From Roseateles_B sp041913905 (lineage in GTDB: Bacteria; Pseudomonadota; Gammaproteobacteria; Burkholderiales; Burkholderiaceae_C): DNA of 64,000 bases. A program made the position numbers and the translations under genes. The stretch covers positions 1-64,000 of the forward strand of contig JAYSEK010000015.1 in assembly GCA_041913905.1 (NCBI GenBank). Direction: 5' to 3'. How positions within the stretch are numbered: position 1 is the stretch's first letter; every line of letters begins with the position of its first letter. Below are positions 39,292 through 46,554 of the stretch, piece by piece. Below the pieces are notes generated by a model. That model was not told the DNA's origin and ran no database searches. It worked only from the letters and a program-made list of their open reading frames with translations.

Positions 39292-40052
39292 GCTTTCACA
39301 TCGTCATCCCGGCGCGCCTGGCATCCACGCGCCTGCCCGACAAGCCGCTGGCCGACATCGTGGGCCTGCCCATGATCGTGCGTGTGGCGCAACGGGCAGC
39401 ACTGGCCGGAGCCGAGCAGGTGGTGGTGGCCACCGATGCGCCGTCCGTGCAGGCCGCTTGCGAGGCGCATGGGGTGCAGGCCTTGCTCACGCGCGCCGAC
39501 CATCCCAGCGGCAGCGACCGCCTGGCCGAGGCGGTGGAACTGCTGGGCCTGCCCGACGACGCGGTGGTGCTCAATGTGCAGGGCGACGAGCCCTTGATCG
39601 AGCCCGGCATGATCCGCGCCTGCGCGGAGCTGCTGCTGAGCCGCCCGCACTGCGCAATGAGCACGGTCGCCCATGGCATCGACAGCGCCGAGGAGTTTGC
39701 CAACCCCAATGTGGTGAAGCTGGTCTGCGATGCGGCCGGCCATGCCCTGTACTTTTCCCGCGCGCCCATTCCCTGGTGGCGCGACGCCCCCGGCGGCGGC
39801 GCCCTGCCCCATCCCGGCGCGGTCTTGCGCCATGTGGGCCTCTATGGCTACCGGGCGGGCTTCCTGCGCCGCTTTCCCAAGCTGGCGCCAAGCCCGCTGG
39901 AACAGATCGAAGCGCTGGAGCAATTGAGGGTGCTCTGGCACGGCGAGCGCATCGCCGTGCATGTCAGCGAGGCAAGACCTGGCCCCGGGGTGGACACCCC
40001 CGAAGATCTTGAAAGGGTGCGCCGACTCATCGAAGACGGCTGCGCGCGCTGA
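39288..40052 (+). CDS. kdsB: 3-deoxy-manno-octulosonate cytidylyltransferase
   Basis: Makes CMP-Kdo from CTP and Kdo for lipopolysaccharide core assembly. 254 residues. N-terminal nucleotide-binding motif IPARLASTRLPDKPL, the NVQGDEPLIEP block with catalytic aspartate, and the C-terminal GLYGYRAGFL and ARPGPGVDTPEDLERV, all diagnostic. Cytoplasmic. Start chosen at the ATG overlapping the Trm112 stop. Confidence 0.96.
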   Translation: MSFHIVIPARLASTRLPDKPLADIVGLPMIVRVAQRAALAGAEQVVVATDAPSVQAACEAHGVQALLTRADHPSGSDRLAEAVELLGLPDDAVVLNVQGDEPLIEPGMIRACAELLLSRPHCAMSTVAHGIDSAEEFANPNVVKLVCDAAGHALYFSRAPIPWWRDAPGGGALPHPGAVLRHVGLYGYRAGFLRRFPKLAPSPLEQIEALEQLRVLWHGERIAVHVSEARPGPGVDTPEDLERVRRLIEDGCAR

Positions 40053-40191
40053 GGCTTGCCGGAAACCTCGGGTTACACCGCATCAACAGCAGGGAGCGCG
40101 TCAGTCAGGCGAAGGCTGTCGCGTGCTATTCTCCCCGGCAGTTTGTCGGAGCACCGGGCAGGTGCATCCCTTTGAGTATTGAGGACACCCA

Positions 40192-40845
40192 ATGCGACTG
40201 ATTCTTCTCGGCGCCCCCGGCGCGGGCAAAGGCACCCAAGCCGCCTTCATCTGCCAGAAATTCGGCATCCCGCAGATCTCCACCGGCGACATGCTGCGCG
40301 CCGCCATCAAGGCCGGCACCGAGTTGGGCCTGGCCGCGAAGAAGGTGATGGACGCCGGCGGCCTGGTCAGCGACGACATCATCATCGGCCTGGTCAAGGA
40401 ACGCATCGCCCAGCCGGACTGCGCCAAGGGTTTCCTCTTCGACGGCTTCCCCCGCACCATCCCGCAGGCCGATGCCATGAAGGCCGCCGGCGTGAAGCTG
40501 GACTATGTGCTGGAGATCGACGTCCCCTTCGAGGCCATCATCGAGCGCATGAGCGGCCGTCGCGTGCATGTGGCCTCGGGCCGCACCTACCACGTCAAGT
40601 TCAATCCTCCCAAGGTCGAAGGCAAGGACGACGTCACCGGCGAGGACCTCATCCAGCGCGATGACGACAAGGAAGAGACCGTCAAGAAGCGCCTGGAGGT
40701 GTACCAGGCCCAGACCCGCCCTCTGGTGGACTACTACTCCAGCTGGGCGGCCCAGGGCGACGCCCAGGCACCCAAGTACCGTCGCATCGAAGGCATGGGT
40801 TCGGTGGACGAGATCACGGCCCGCGCCCTGGCTGCGCTGAGCTGA
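40192..40845 (+). CDS. adk: Adenylate kinase
   Basis: Interconverts ATP + AMP and 2 ADP. 217 residues, the long bacterial type. P-loop GAPGAGKGTQ at 7-16, AMP-binding STGDMLRAAI, FDGFPRTIPQA near 84-95, and the LID segment GRTYHVKFNPPKVEG without the four zinc cysteines. Followed by an intrinsic terminator at 40960. A 139-bp gap separates it from kdsB, so it may have its own promoter. Confidence 0.97.
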   Translation: MRLILLGAPGAGKGTQAAFICQKFGIPQISTGDMLRAAIKAGTELGLAAKKVMDAGGLVSDDIIIGLVKERIAQPDCAKGFLFDGFPRTIPQADAMKAAGVKLDYVLEIDVPFEAIIERMSGRRVHVASGRTYHVKFNPPKVEGKDDVTGEDLIQRDDDKEETVKKRLEVYQAQTRPLVDYYSSWAAQGDAQAPKYRRIEGMGSVDEITARALAALS

Positions 40846-40959
40846 TCGGCGCCCTCGTCAGGCACTCGGCGCAGGGCTTCGCGGTAATAAGCCGCCGGCG
40901 CCCAGCGAATTCAAGGCGATCAGTGCCTGGCGCCACAGGCGCCTCGTAAAAATCCAGTC

Positions 40960-40987
40960 AAGCCGCTTTCCAGCGGCTTTTCTTTTG
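40960..40987 (+). terminator. Intrinsic terminator after adk
   Basis: AAGCCGCT-TTCC-AGCGGCTT followed by TTCTTTT, 115 bp downstream of the adk stop. A clear rho-independent terminator on the plus strand. Confidence 0.92.
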
Positions 40988-40996
40988 CGGGAGAAT

Positions 40997-41016
40997 TGAC
41001 GTTTACGTTAACGTCA
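40997..41016. promoter_or_regulatory. Palindromic operator upstream of the SDR gene
   Basis: TGACGTTTACGTTAACGTCA is a near-perfect 20-bp palindrome 21 bp before the ATG at 41038. The core TTTACGTTAACGT resembles what I recall of MerR-type LiuR sites in proteobacterial fatty-acid and branched-chain amino-acid degradation genes; the identity of the regulator is inference. Confidence 0.55.
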
Positions 41017-41037
41017 GTTGTTCAGGAGACAACAAGC

Positions 41038-41796
41038 ATGGACATCGCAAACAAGGTTTTCATCGTCACCGGTGGCGCCTCGGGCCTGGGTGAAGGCACG
41101 GCCCGCATGCTGGCCCGCGAAGGCGGCAAGGTCGTGATCGCCGATCTGAACGTCGAGAAGGGCGAAGCCCTGGCCGTTGAGTTGGGCGGCGCTTTCGTGA
41201 AGGCTGACGTGAGCCAGGAAGCCGATGCGCAAGCCGTCGTGGCCAAGGCCCTGAGCCTGGGCAAGCTGATGGGCCTGGTGAACTGCGCCGGCATCGCACC
41301 CGCGGCCAAGACGGTGGGCAAGGACGGTGCGCATGCGCTGTCGCTGTTCCAGAAGGTCATCAACGTGAACCTGGTGGGCAGCTTCAACATGATCCGCCTG
41401 TGCGCCGAAGCCATGTGCAAGAACGAGCCGGAAGCCACGGGCGAGCGCGGCGTGCTGATCTCCACGGCCTCGGTGGCCGCCTATGACGGCCAGATCGGCC
41501 AGGCAGCCTACGCGGCCTCCAAGGGCGGCGTGGTTGGCATGACCCTGCCCATCGCCCGCGATCTGGCTCGCAATGGCATCCGCAACATGACCATCGCCCC
41601 CGGCATCTTCGGCACCCCGATGCTCTTCGGCATGCCCCAGGAGGTGCAGGATGCGCTGGCCGCCAGCGTGCCCTTCCCCTCGCGCCTGGGCCGACCGGAA
41701 GACTACGCCAAGCTGGTGCACCAGATCGTCACCAACGACATGCTCAACGGTGAGGTGATCCGTCTGGACGGCGCCATCCGCCTGGCGCCGCGCTGA
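41038..41796 (+). CDS. Short-chain dehydrogenase, 3-hydroxyacyl-CoA dehydrogenase type
   Basis: 252 residues. Rossmann NAD-binding motif TGGASGLGEG near 11-20, DLN after strand two (NAD preference), and the active site with Ser in STASVAAYDG and YAASK (Tyr/Lys). Overall pattern (DIANKVFIVTGG, APGIFGTPMLFGMP) resembles the HSD10-type 3-hydroxyacyl-CoA dehydrogenases of beta-oxidation and isoleucine breakdown. A LiuR-like palindrome lies just upstream, and AGGAGA precedes the ATG. It stands alone behind the adk terminator. Substrate is inferred. Confidence 0.88.
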   Translation: MDIANKVFIVTGGASGLGEGTARMLAREGGKVVIADLNVEKGEALAVELGGAFVKADVSQEADAQAVVAKALSLGKLMGLVNCAGIAPAAKTVGKDGAHALSLFQKVINVNLVGSFNMIRLCAEAMCKNEPEATGERGVLISTASVAAYDGQIGQAAYAASKGGVVGMTLPIARDLARNGIRNMTIAPGIFGTPMLFGMPQEVQDALAASVPFPSRLGRPEDYAKLVHQIVTNDMLNGEVIRLDGAIRLAPR

Positions 41797-41862
41797 GCGT
41801 GCCCAGCGCCGGCAGCTCCCCCGCGCGGGACGGGGCTGCCGGGGGGGCTTCAGTCAGCTGTC

Positions 41863-41942
41863 ATCCGCGGTCCCAAGGGCCGCCAGCTCTCGTCCGCGGC
41901 CTCAAAGGCCGCCAGCTCTCGTCCGCGGCCTCAAAGACCGCG
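41863..41942. repeat. 29-bp tandem repeat, 2.7 copies
   Basis: Units at 41863-41891, 41892-41920 and a partial one at 41921-41942. The second and third are nearly identical; the first has a few changes. Each holds CCGCGG and GGCCGCCAGCTCTC. It lies between two convergent genes, just before a bidirectional terminator. Noncoding. Confidence 0.85.
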
Positions 41943-41953
41943 TGAGGCGGACA

Positions 41954-41986
41954 CAAAAAAAGCGGCCGTGGGGCCGCTTTTCGTTT
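41954..41986. terminator. Bidirectional intrinsic terminator
   Basis: AAAAGCGGCC and GGCCGCTTTT pair around a short loop, with A-rich sequence on one side and TTTTCGTTT on the other. It can end both the SDR transcript (plus) and the tonB-exbB-exbD-TPR transcript (minus). Confidence 0.9.
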
Positions 41987-42002
41987 GGGCCAAGCCCTTG
42001 GA

Positions 42003-43256
42003 TCAACGCTTGGCGCTGCGTGCGTAGACGCTCCAGAGACGAGCCATGTCCTGCACACCGTCCGTGCCCTTGACCGAGCGCCAGGCCGCCTGGGCCTTGC
42101 CCATGTCGCCGCCCTGGAAGTAGGCCATGCCTTGGTACAGCTTGGCGTCCTCGGGGCGCTTCAGGCCACCCTTGGCAATGCCTTGCTCGATCAGCTTGGC
42201 ACCCTTGGCAGCTTCGCCACGGAAGGCATAGGCCAAGCCCAGAGTCACCAGGGCGTTGCCGTCCTTGGCGTCTTGCGCCTCCTTCTCGGCGGTCGGTGCA
42301 GCGGCCTTGGCCTCGGCCACCTTCTTGACGATCAGATCCTGCAGGCGCTTGTGGCGCGCGCCTTCATTGCCTTGGCCGAGGACGCCGGCCGCGAAGCCCT
42401 TGTCGATGATCTGCTTGCCTTCGTCCGGGAAACCGGCCTGCACGGCCAGCTGTGCCGACTCCATGTAGTCGTTGGCATCCTTGAAGTTGCCGGTGGCCAG
42501 CTTGAGGCGGTAGATGTCCAGCGAGAAGCGGTCGGAGAAGCTGGGCTTCTGCTGCACGCGGCTCAGGACGTCGGCCCACAGCTCCTTGCGGGGGTAATAG
42601 GCCAGCAGCTTTTCCAGGGCCATGGCCTCGGTGTTGCTGTCCTTGGCCTTCATGGCAGCGTTCAGCAGCAGGTTCAGCTTGTTCTGCGAGGGCGTGCGGC
42701 CAGCCTTCTCGTCGGCCGCCACTTCCTCGCTGGTCTCCTTGATGATGGAGACCATGTCGCCAGACAGGTATTGCGCCTGCGACAGCACTTCCTTCATCGT
42801 GGGGCTGTTGCCGCCTTCCTTGAAGTAGCGCTGGGCCCAGCTCAGGGCCTTGGCATGGTCGCGGTTGCGCAGGTAGGTGCCGGCGATCGACTCGATCATG
42901 CGCAGCTGGTCCTGGGCGCCCAGCTTGCCGCTGGCCTTCAGGGCTTCGAAGCCCTTGACCATGGAATCCGTGTCGGATGCGCCGGACGCTGCGGCCACAC
43001 GCATGTATTCCAGCTGGTAGTTTTCGCTGGCGGTGCGACCGGCCACGCCTTCGGCGTCCTTCACCTTGGCTAGCGCTTCCTTGTACTTGCCGGCCTTGAT
43101 CAGCGCGCTCGCCTCCTTCAGCGGCTTGCCGATTTCAGGACGAACGCCCTCGGACTGCGCGCTCGCTTGCGAGAAACCGATCTCCCCCTGGGGGCCGGCA
43201 CCCAGTACCAGTGCCATGGCGCCGACGGCAGCCGTGGCCAGTGCCTTGATTTTCAT
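42003..43256 (-). CDS. Exported TPR-like protein of the TonB-ExbBD operon
   Basis: 417 residues. A signal peptide (about 1-34, AMALVLGAG ... SQASAQ) is followed by an all-helical protein with repeated pairs such as GKYKEALAKV, DHAKALSWAQRYF, DEGKQIIDKGF and GDMGKAQAAW, typical of degenerate tetratricopeptide repeats. Probably a periplasmic protein binding the TonB machinery; this gene commonly ends such operons in related bacteria. It follows the second exbD by 70 bp. Molecular role unknown. Confidence 0.82.
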   Translation of the reverse strand: MKIKALATAAVGAMALVLGAGPQGEIGFSQASAQSEGVRPEIGKPLKEASALIKAGKYKEALAKVKDAEGVAGRTASENYQLEYMRVAAASGASDTDSMVKGFEALKASGKLGAQDQLRMIESIAGTYLRNRDHAKALSWAQRYFKEGGNSPTMKEVLSQAQYLSGDMVSIIKETSEEVAADEKAGRTPSQNKLNLLLNAAMKAKDSNTEAMALEKLLAYYPRKELWADVLSRVQQKPSFSDRFSLDIYRLKLATGNFKDANDYMESAQLAVQAGFPDEGKQIIDKGFAAGVLGQGNEGARHKRLQDLIVKKVAEAKAAAPTAEKEAQDAKDGNALVTLGLAYAFRGEAAKGAKLIEQGIAKGGLKRPEDAKLYQGMAYFQGGDMGKAQAAWRSVKGTDGVQDMARLWSVYARSAKR

Positions 43257-43326
43257 TGTTTCATCTCCTGACGTGAAAAGACGCGCGGCCCTTGCGGACA
43301 GCGCGTCCATGAAGTCTACGCAAGTT

Positions 43327-43761
43327 TTACTTGACGAACTGCTCGTTGCCGACGATGCCCATCTTGGTCACACCGAGGCGTTGAGCAGCGGCCAGCACCA
43401 TGGCCACACGGCCGTAGTCCACCAGCTCGTTCGGCTTGATGTGAACCTCAGGTTGATTCGGACCGGGCTTGGCAGCTTCGATCAGTCGAGCCTCCAGCTG
43501 GTTCTTGTCCACCTGTTCGCCGTTCCACAATACGGTGCCATCGAAGTCCACGAAGATCTCGACAACGATCGGCTCGACCGGGTTCTCCGGCGGCCGAGAG
43601 TTGTTCGGCATGTTCATGTTCACCGAGTGCAACTGGATGGGGATGGTGATGATCAGCATCACCAGCAGCACCAACATCACGTCGATCAGAGGCGTGGTGT
43701 TGACATCCATCATCACATCGGCTTCGTCCCCGCTGGACGAACTACCAACATTCATTCCCAT
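43327..43761 (-). CDS. exbD2: ExbD-family protein, second copy
   Basis: 144 residues, starting MGMNVGSSSSGDEADVMMDV. One helix (about 25-46, TPLIDVMLVLLVMLIITIP) with the essential Asp in LIDVML. The periplasmic part shares its plan with the first copy but differs in sequence (NSRPPENPVEPI...). Two ExbD proteins in one operon suggest a mixed stator. Start taken at MGMNVGSS to match the paralogue; 14 bases from the first copy's stop. Confidence 0.92.
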   Translation of the reverse strand: MGMNVGSSSSGDEADVMMDVNTTPLIDVMLVLLVMLIITIPIQLHSVNMNMPNNSRPPENPVEPIVVEIFVDFDGTVLWNGEQVDKNQLEARLIEAAKPGPNQPEVHIKPNELVDYGRVAMVLAAAQRLGVTKMGIVGNEQFVK

Positions 43762-43775
43762 GCTGTGCTCCTGCC

Positions 43776-44204
43776 TCAACCACCGCGCGCAGGCGGCTCG
43801 GTGATGAAGCTGATCTTCAGGATGCCGGCCCGCTGGCAGGTGTAGATCACCTTGCCGACGGACTTGTAGCGCGCCTTTTCGTCGCCACGAATGTGCACCT
43901 CAGGCTGAGGATTCAGCACGGCCACCTTCTTCAGGCGTTCGAACAGCGCGTCCGTGTCGGGCACGTTGGCGGTCGCCCAGTAGATGTCGCCATCCTTGGT
44001 GATCGCGATTTCGATGTTCTCCGGCTTGGTGACGCGGACCAGGTTCGTTTCCTTGGGCAAGGAAAGCGTGACCGATTGCGTCACCACCGGAACGGTGATC
44101 AGAAAGATGATCAGGAGCACCAACATCACGTCCACGAGGGGCGTGGTGTTGATGGTCGAGACCACTTCATCATCGCCGGAAGAGGATCCGACGTTCATTC
44201 CCAT
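43776..44204 (-). CDS. exbD1: ExbD-family protein, first copy
   Basis: 142 residues, starting MGMNVGSSSGDDEVVSTINT. Helix about 21-44 (TPLVDVMLVLLIIFLITVP) with the Asp of LVDVML that carries protons, then a periplasmic domain ending ISFITEPPARGG. It shares its first ten residues with the second copy, pointing to a tandem duplication. Located 24 bp after exbB. Confidence 0.93.
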   Translation of the reverse strand: MGMNVGSSSGDDEVVSTINTTPLVDVMLVLLIIFLITVPVVTQSVTLSLPKETNLVRVTKPENIEIAITKDGDIYWATANVPDTDALFERLKKVAVLNPQPEVHIRGDEKARYKSVGKVIYTCQRAGILKISFITEPPARGG

Positions 44205-44228
44205 GATGGAACTCCGGGATGAATTGGA

Positions 44229-45062
44229 TTAGCGCTTGACTTGACGGCTGCCCATCAGGACGCCATGCAGGTCGGCGGCGAAGGCACGCACTTGGGCCAT
44301 CACAGCCTTGTTGCGGTTCACCAGCCAGTTGTAGCCCAGCACGGCGGGCACGGCGACGGCCAGACCGATGGCGGTCATGATCAGAGCGGCGCCCACGGGG
44401 CCGGCCACCTTGTCGATCGAAGCCTGGCCAGCCACGCCGATCTGGGTCAGGGCCTGCAGAATGCCCCACACGGTACCGAACAGGCCGATGAAGGGAGAGG
44501 TCGAGCCCACGGTCGCCAGGAAGCCCAGGCCGCCTTGCAGACGGGTGTTGACTTCGCCGACAGCACGGTCGACGTTCATGGTCACCCAGGTGTTGTGGTC
44601 GATGTTCTCAGTCAGGGCGCCTTCGTGGTGGTCAGAGGCTTCGACGGCGCTCTGGGCGATGTAGCGCATGGCGCCGGTCTCGCTCAGGGTCTTGATGCCG
44701 TCTTGCAGGCTGGCCTTCTTGAAGAAGGTGGCGCGAGCTTCCTTGGCTTCCTTGGCCAGCTTGGAGGTGTCCCACAGCTTGGTGAACAGGATGTACCAGG
44801 AGCCCATGGACATCACGGCCAGGATGGCCAGCACCATCTGGTCCACGACATTGCCGTGGGCGACGATGTTGCCCAGGCTGTAGGGGTTCTCGGTGGACTT
44901 TTCAGTCACGGGAGCGGCGGCAGGCGCAGGAGCAGCGGCTTCAGCAGGAGCAGCGGTTTGCTCGGCAGGCTTCTGGTCCTGGGCGCGGGCAACCATCGGC
45001 GACACAGCCAGGGTCGCAGCGACTGCGACGGCCGCGATCAAGGCGGAGATACGAGAGATCAT
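44229..45062 (-). CDS. exbB: ExbB proton channel protein with periplasmic N-terminal extension
   Basis: 277 residues. A signal-like N-terminus (about 1-27), an Ala/Pro-rich stretch (to about 58), then the ExbB core: helix at 70-92, and GFLATVGSTSPFIGLFGTVWGIL and ALIMTAIGLAVAVPAVLGYNWL as channel helices. The extra N-terminal region is the long ExbB type. Complex with the two ExbD proteins and TonB to drive the receptor at 46555. Start chosen at MISRISALIAA. Confidence 0.93.
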   Translation of the reverse strand: MISRISALIAAVAVAATLAVSPMVARAQDQKPAEQTAAPAEAAAPAPAAAPVTEKSTENPYSLGNIVAHGNVVDQMVLAILAVMSMGSWYILFTKLWDTSKLAKEAKEARATFFKKASLQDGIKTLSETGAMRYIAQSAVEASDHHEGALTENIDHNTWVTMNVDRAVGEVNTRLQGGLGFLATVGSTSPFIGLFGTVWGILQALTQIGVAGQASIDKVAGPVGAALIMTAIGLAVAVPAVLGYNWLVNRNKAVMAQVRAFAADLHGVLMGSRQVKR

Positions 45063-45163
45063 GGAGTCAACTCCTACGCAAAGAAAACTGATATTCAGTT
45101 GAGAAATCGGGGCCGGGTGGCAGCCCCTCTTGTATCGACAGCCGGGCGAGGCGCCCGGGCTCA

Positions 45164-45805
45164 TCATTCGATGTTGAACACGAAGTCCTGTTCGAACACG
45201 TGGTCGCCGGGGCACTCGTAGGTGTCGGCCAGGGCCTGCGAAATGGCGTTCTGCATGGCCCGCTGTGCCTTGCGATCGCTGGCTCCGCGGATCACAGCCA
45301 GTTCGACACTGACCACCCGGCCGGCCTTCACCGTTGCCGTTGCCTTGAATTCAGCACGACCCGACCAGTTCACGGACGGCACCTCAGGCTTGCCCATCTT
45401 GGTGCAGACCATGGCAGCAGTCTTGGGGCCCGTGTGAGCCACCGGAGCCGGAGCCGGAGCAGGCGTCGGCGCCGGCGTCGGGCGCACATCGGCCTTGGGC
45501 GGCGGCGTGGTCGACTGGGTCGAGATGGTCGGCGTCGGCGCGGGAGCCGTGACCTGCACTTCAGGCGGCGGGATGAACGGGGGCGGAGGAGCCTTCATGT
45601 CGGGAGGAGGCGGAACCACCTTCTCAACAGGAGGCGGCGGCTTCTTCACCTCTTCAATGACCTTGGTCTCGATCGGCGCGATGGCCTGGACCACCTTCTT
45701 CGCCAACCCGCTCGCCAGGGCGTAAGCCATCAGCACGTGGATCAGCACCACGACGCCAAAGCCCGTCAGCCGAGACGAACTGTTGTTCTCCTGCGCAAAG
45801 TTCAT
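45164..45805 (-). CDS. tonB: TonB energy transducer
   Basis: 213 residues. N-terminal helix (about 14-35, GFGVVVLIHVLMAYALASGL), a long proline-rich periplasmic spacer (about 50-125, PPPPVEKVVPPPPDMKAPPP and PAPTPAPAPAP) and a C-terminal TonB domain (about 135-213, FKATATVKAGRVVSVEL, with YECPGDHVFEQDFVFNIE). It couples the proton motor to TonB-dependent receptors. First gene of the leftward unit, divergent from the receptor. Confidence 0.95.
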   Translation of the reverse strand: MNFAQENNSSSRLTGFGVVVLIHVLMAYALASGLAKKVVQAIAPIETKVIEEVKKPPPPVEKVVPPPPDMKAPPPPFIPPPEVQVTAPAPTPTISTQSTTPPPKADVRPTPAPTPAPAPAPVAHTGPKTAAMVCTKMGKPEVPSVNWSGRAEFKATATVKAGRVVSVELAVIRGASDRKAQRAMQNAISQALADTYECPGDHVFEQDFVFNIE

Positions 45806-46554
45806 GCGCGCTCCTTCAAAAGACTTCGAAACACTCAGCAATATGCGCCGCAACGCGGCGCCACACAGGGAAGCCCAGGAGGACGACCCATCTCCACTTC
45901 AGCAGATGCCCAGTCTCCAAAGCACCTGCCAGCACTCAACGCAGGACCGGCAATGTATCAGCAAGCAGCTTGAAGCCAGCTTCAAGCGGGTTACCGCAAC
46001 TCCCGGCACACGCGCGCGAAGTGCGCCGCGGACATGCGAAAGAGGCGAAATGATACGCGAGAGGCCACTCTAGACTGGCCCGGGCTTACCCGGAGCTTGC
46101 GGACAGGCCGCCCCATGGCGCTCGCCCACCCCCGCCCAAACGCGAAGCGGTATTCTAGTGGTCACATCAGGAAGCACCACCACCTCCGCCGGTCATGGCG
46201 GCCGCATTCCGCATTTGCTTAGCCCCGGATGCCTTTTGTTGCAGGGCAAACACAAGGGTATACGCGCACCGCCGGTGCTACGCAGGCAGTGCCTCGGCCG
46301 GGGAGCCAGCAGGGCTGCACCCCGCAATTCTCCTGGGCTGACGCGTGCTTGGCATCGCATGCCGCGGGCGATAACGGTGATGCGTCACGCTGAGCCGAGC
46401 TAATGCTCATGGGCTAACCCCTAAGGGTCCGCATGCACAAAGTTCTGAAAATCAGACGCGCTGTTTCTGCTGACCGCGCTTGCTTCACGACCCACAAGGT
46501 CGCAAGGGTGGGTAAAGACTGAATGCAGTCGTCCTAACAAACGAGGGTTTTCCT
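45806..46554. other. 749-bp divergent regulatory region of tonB and the receptor
   Basis: No credible gene; short frames have no protein-like composition. It is much longer than needed for two promoters. The receptor is preceded by CGAGGG about nine bases before its ATG. A few short inverted repeats occur near 46430-46530, none strong. No Fur-like site was recognised. Confidence 0.6.
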
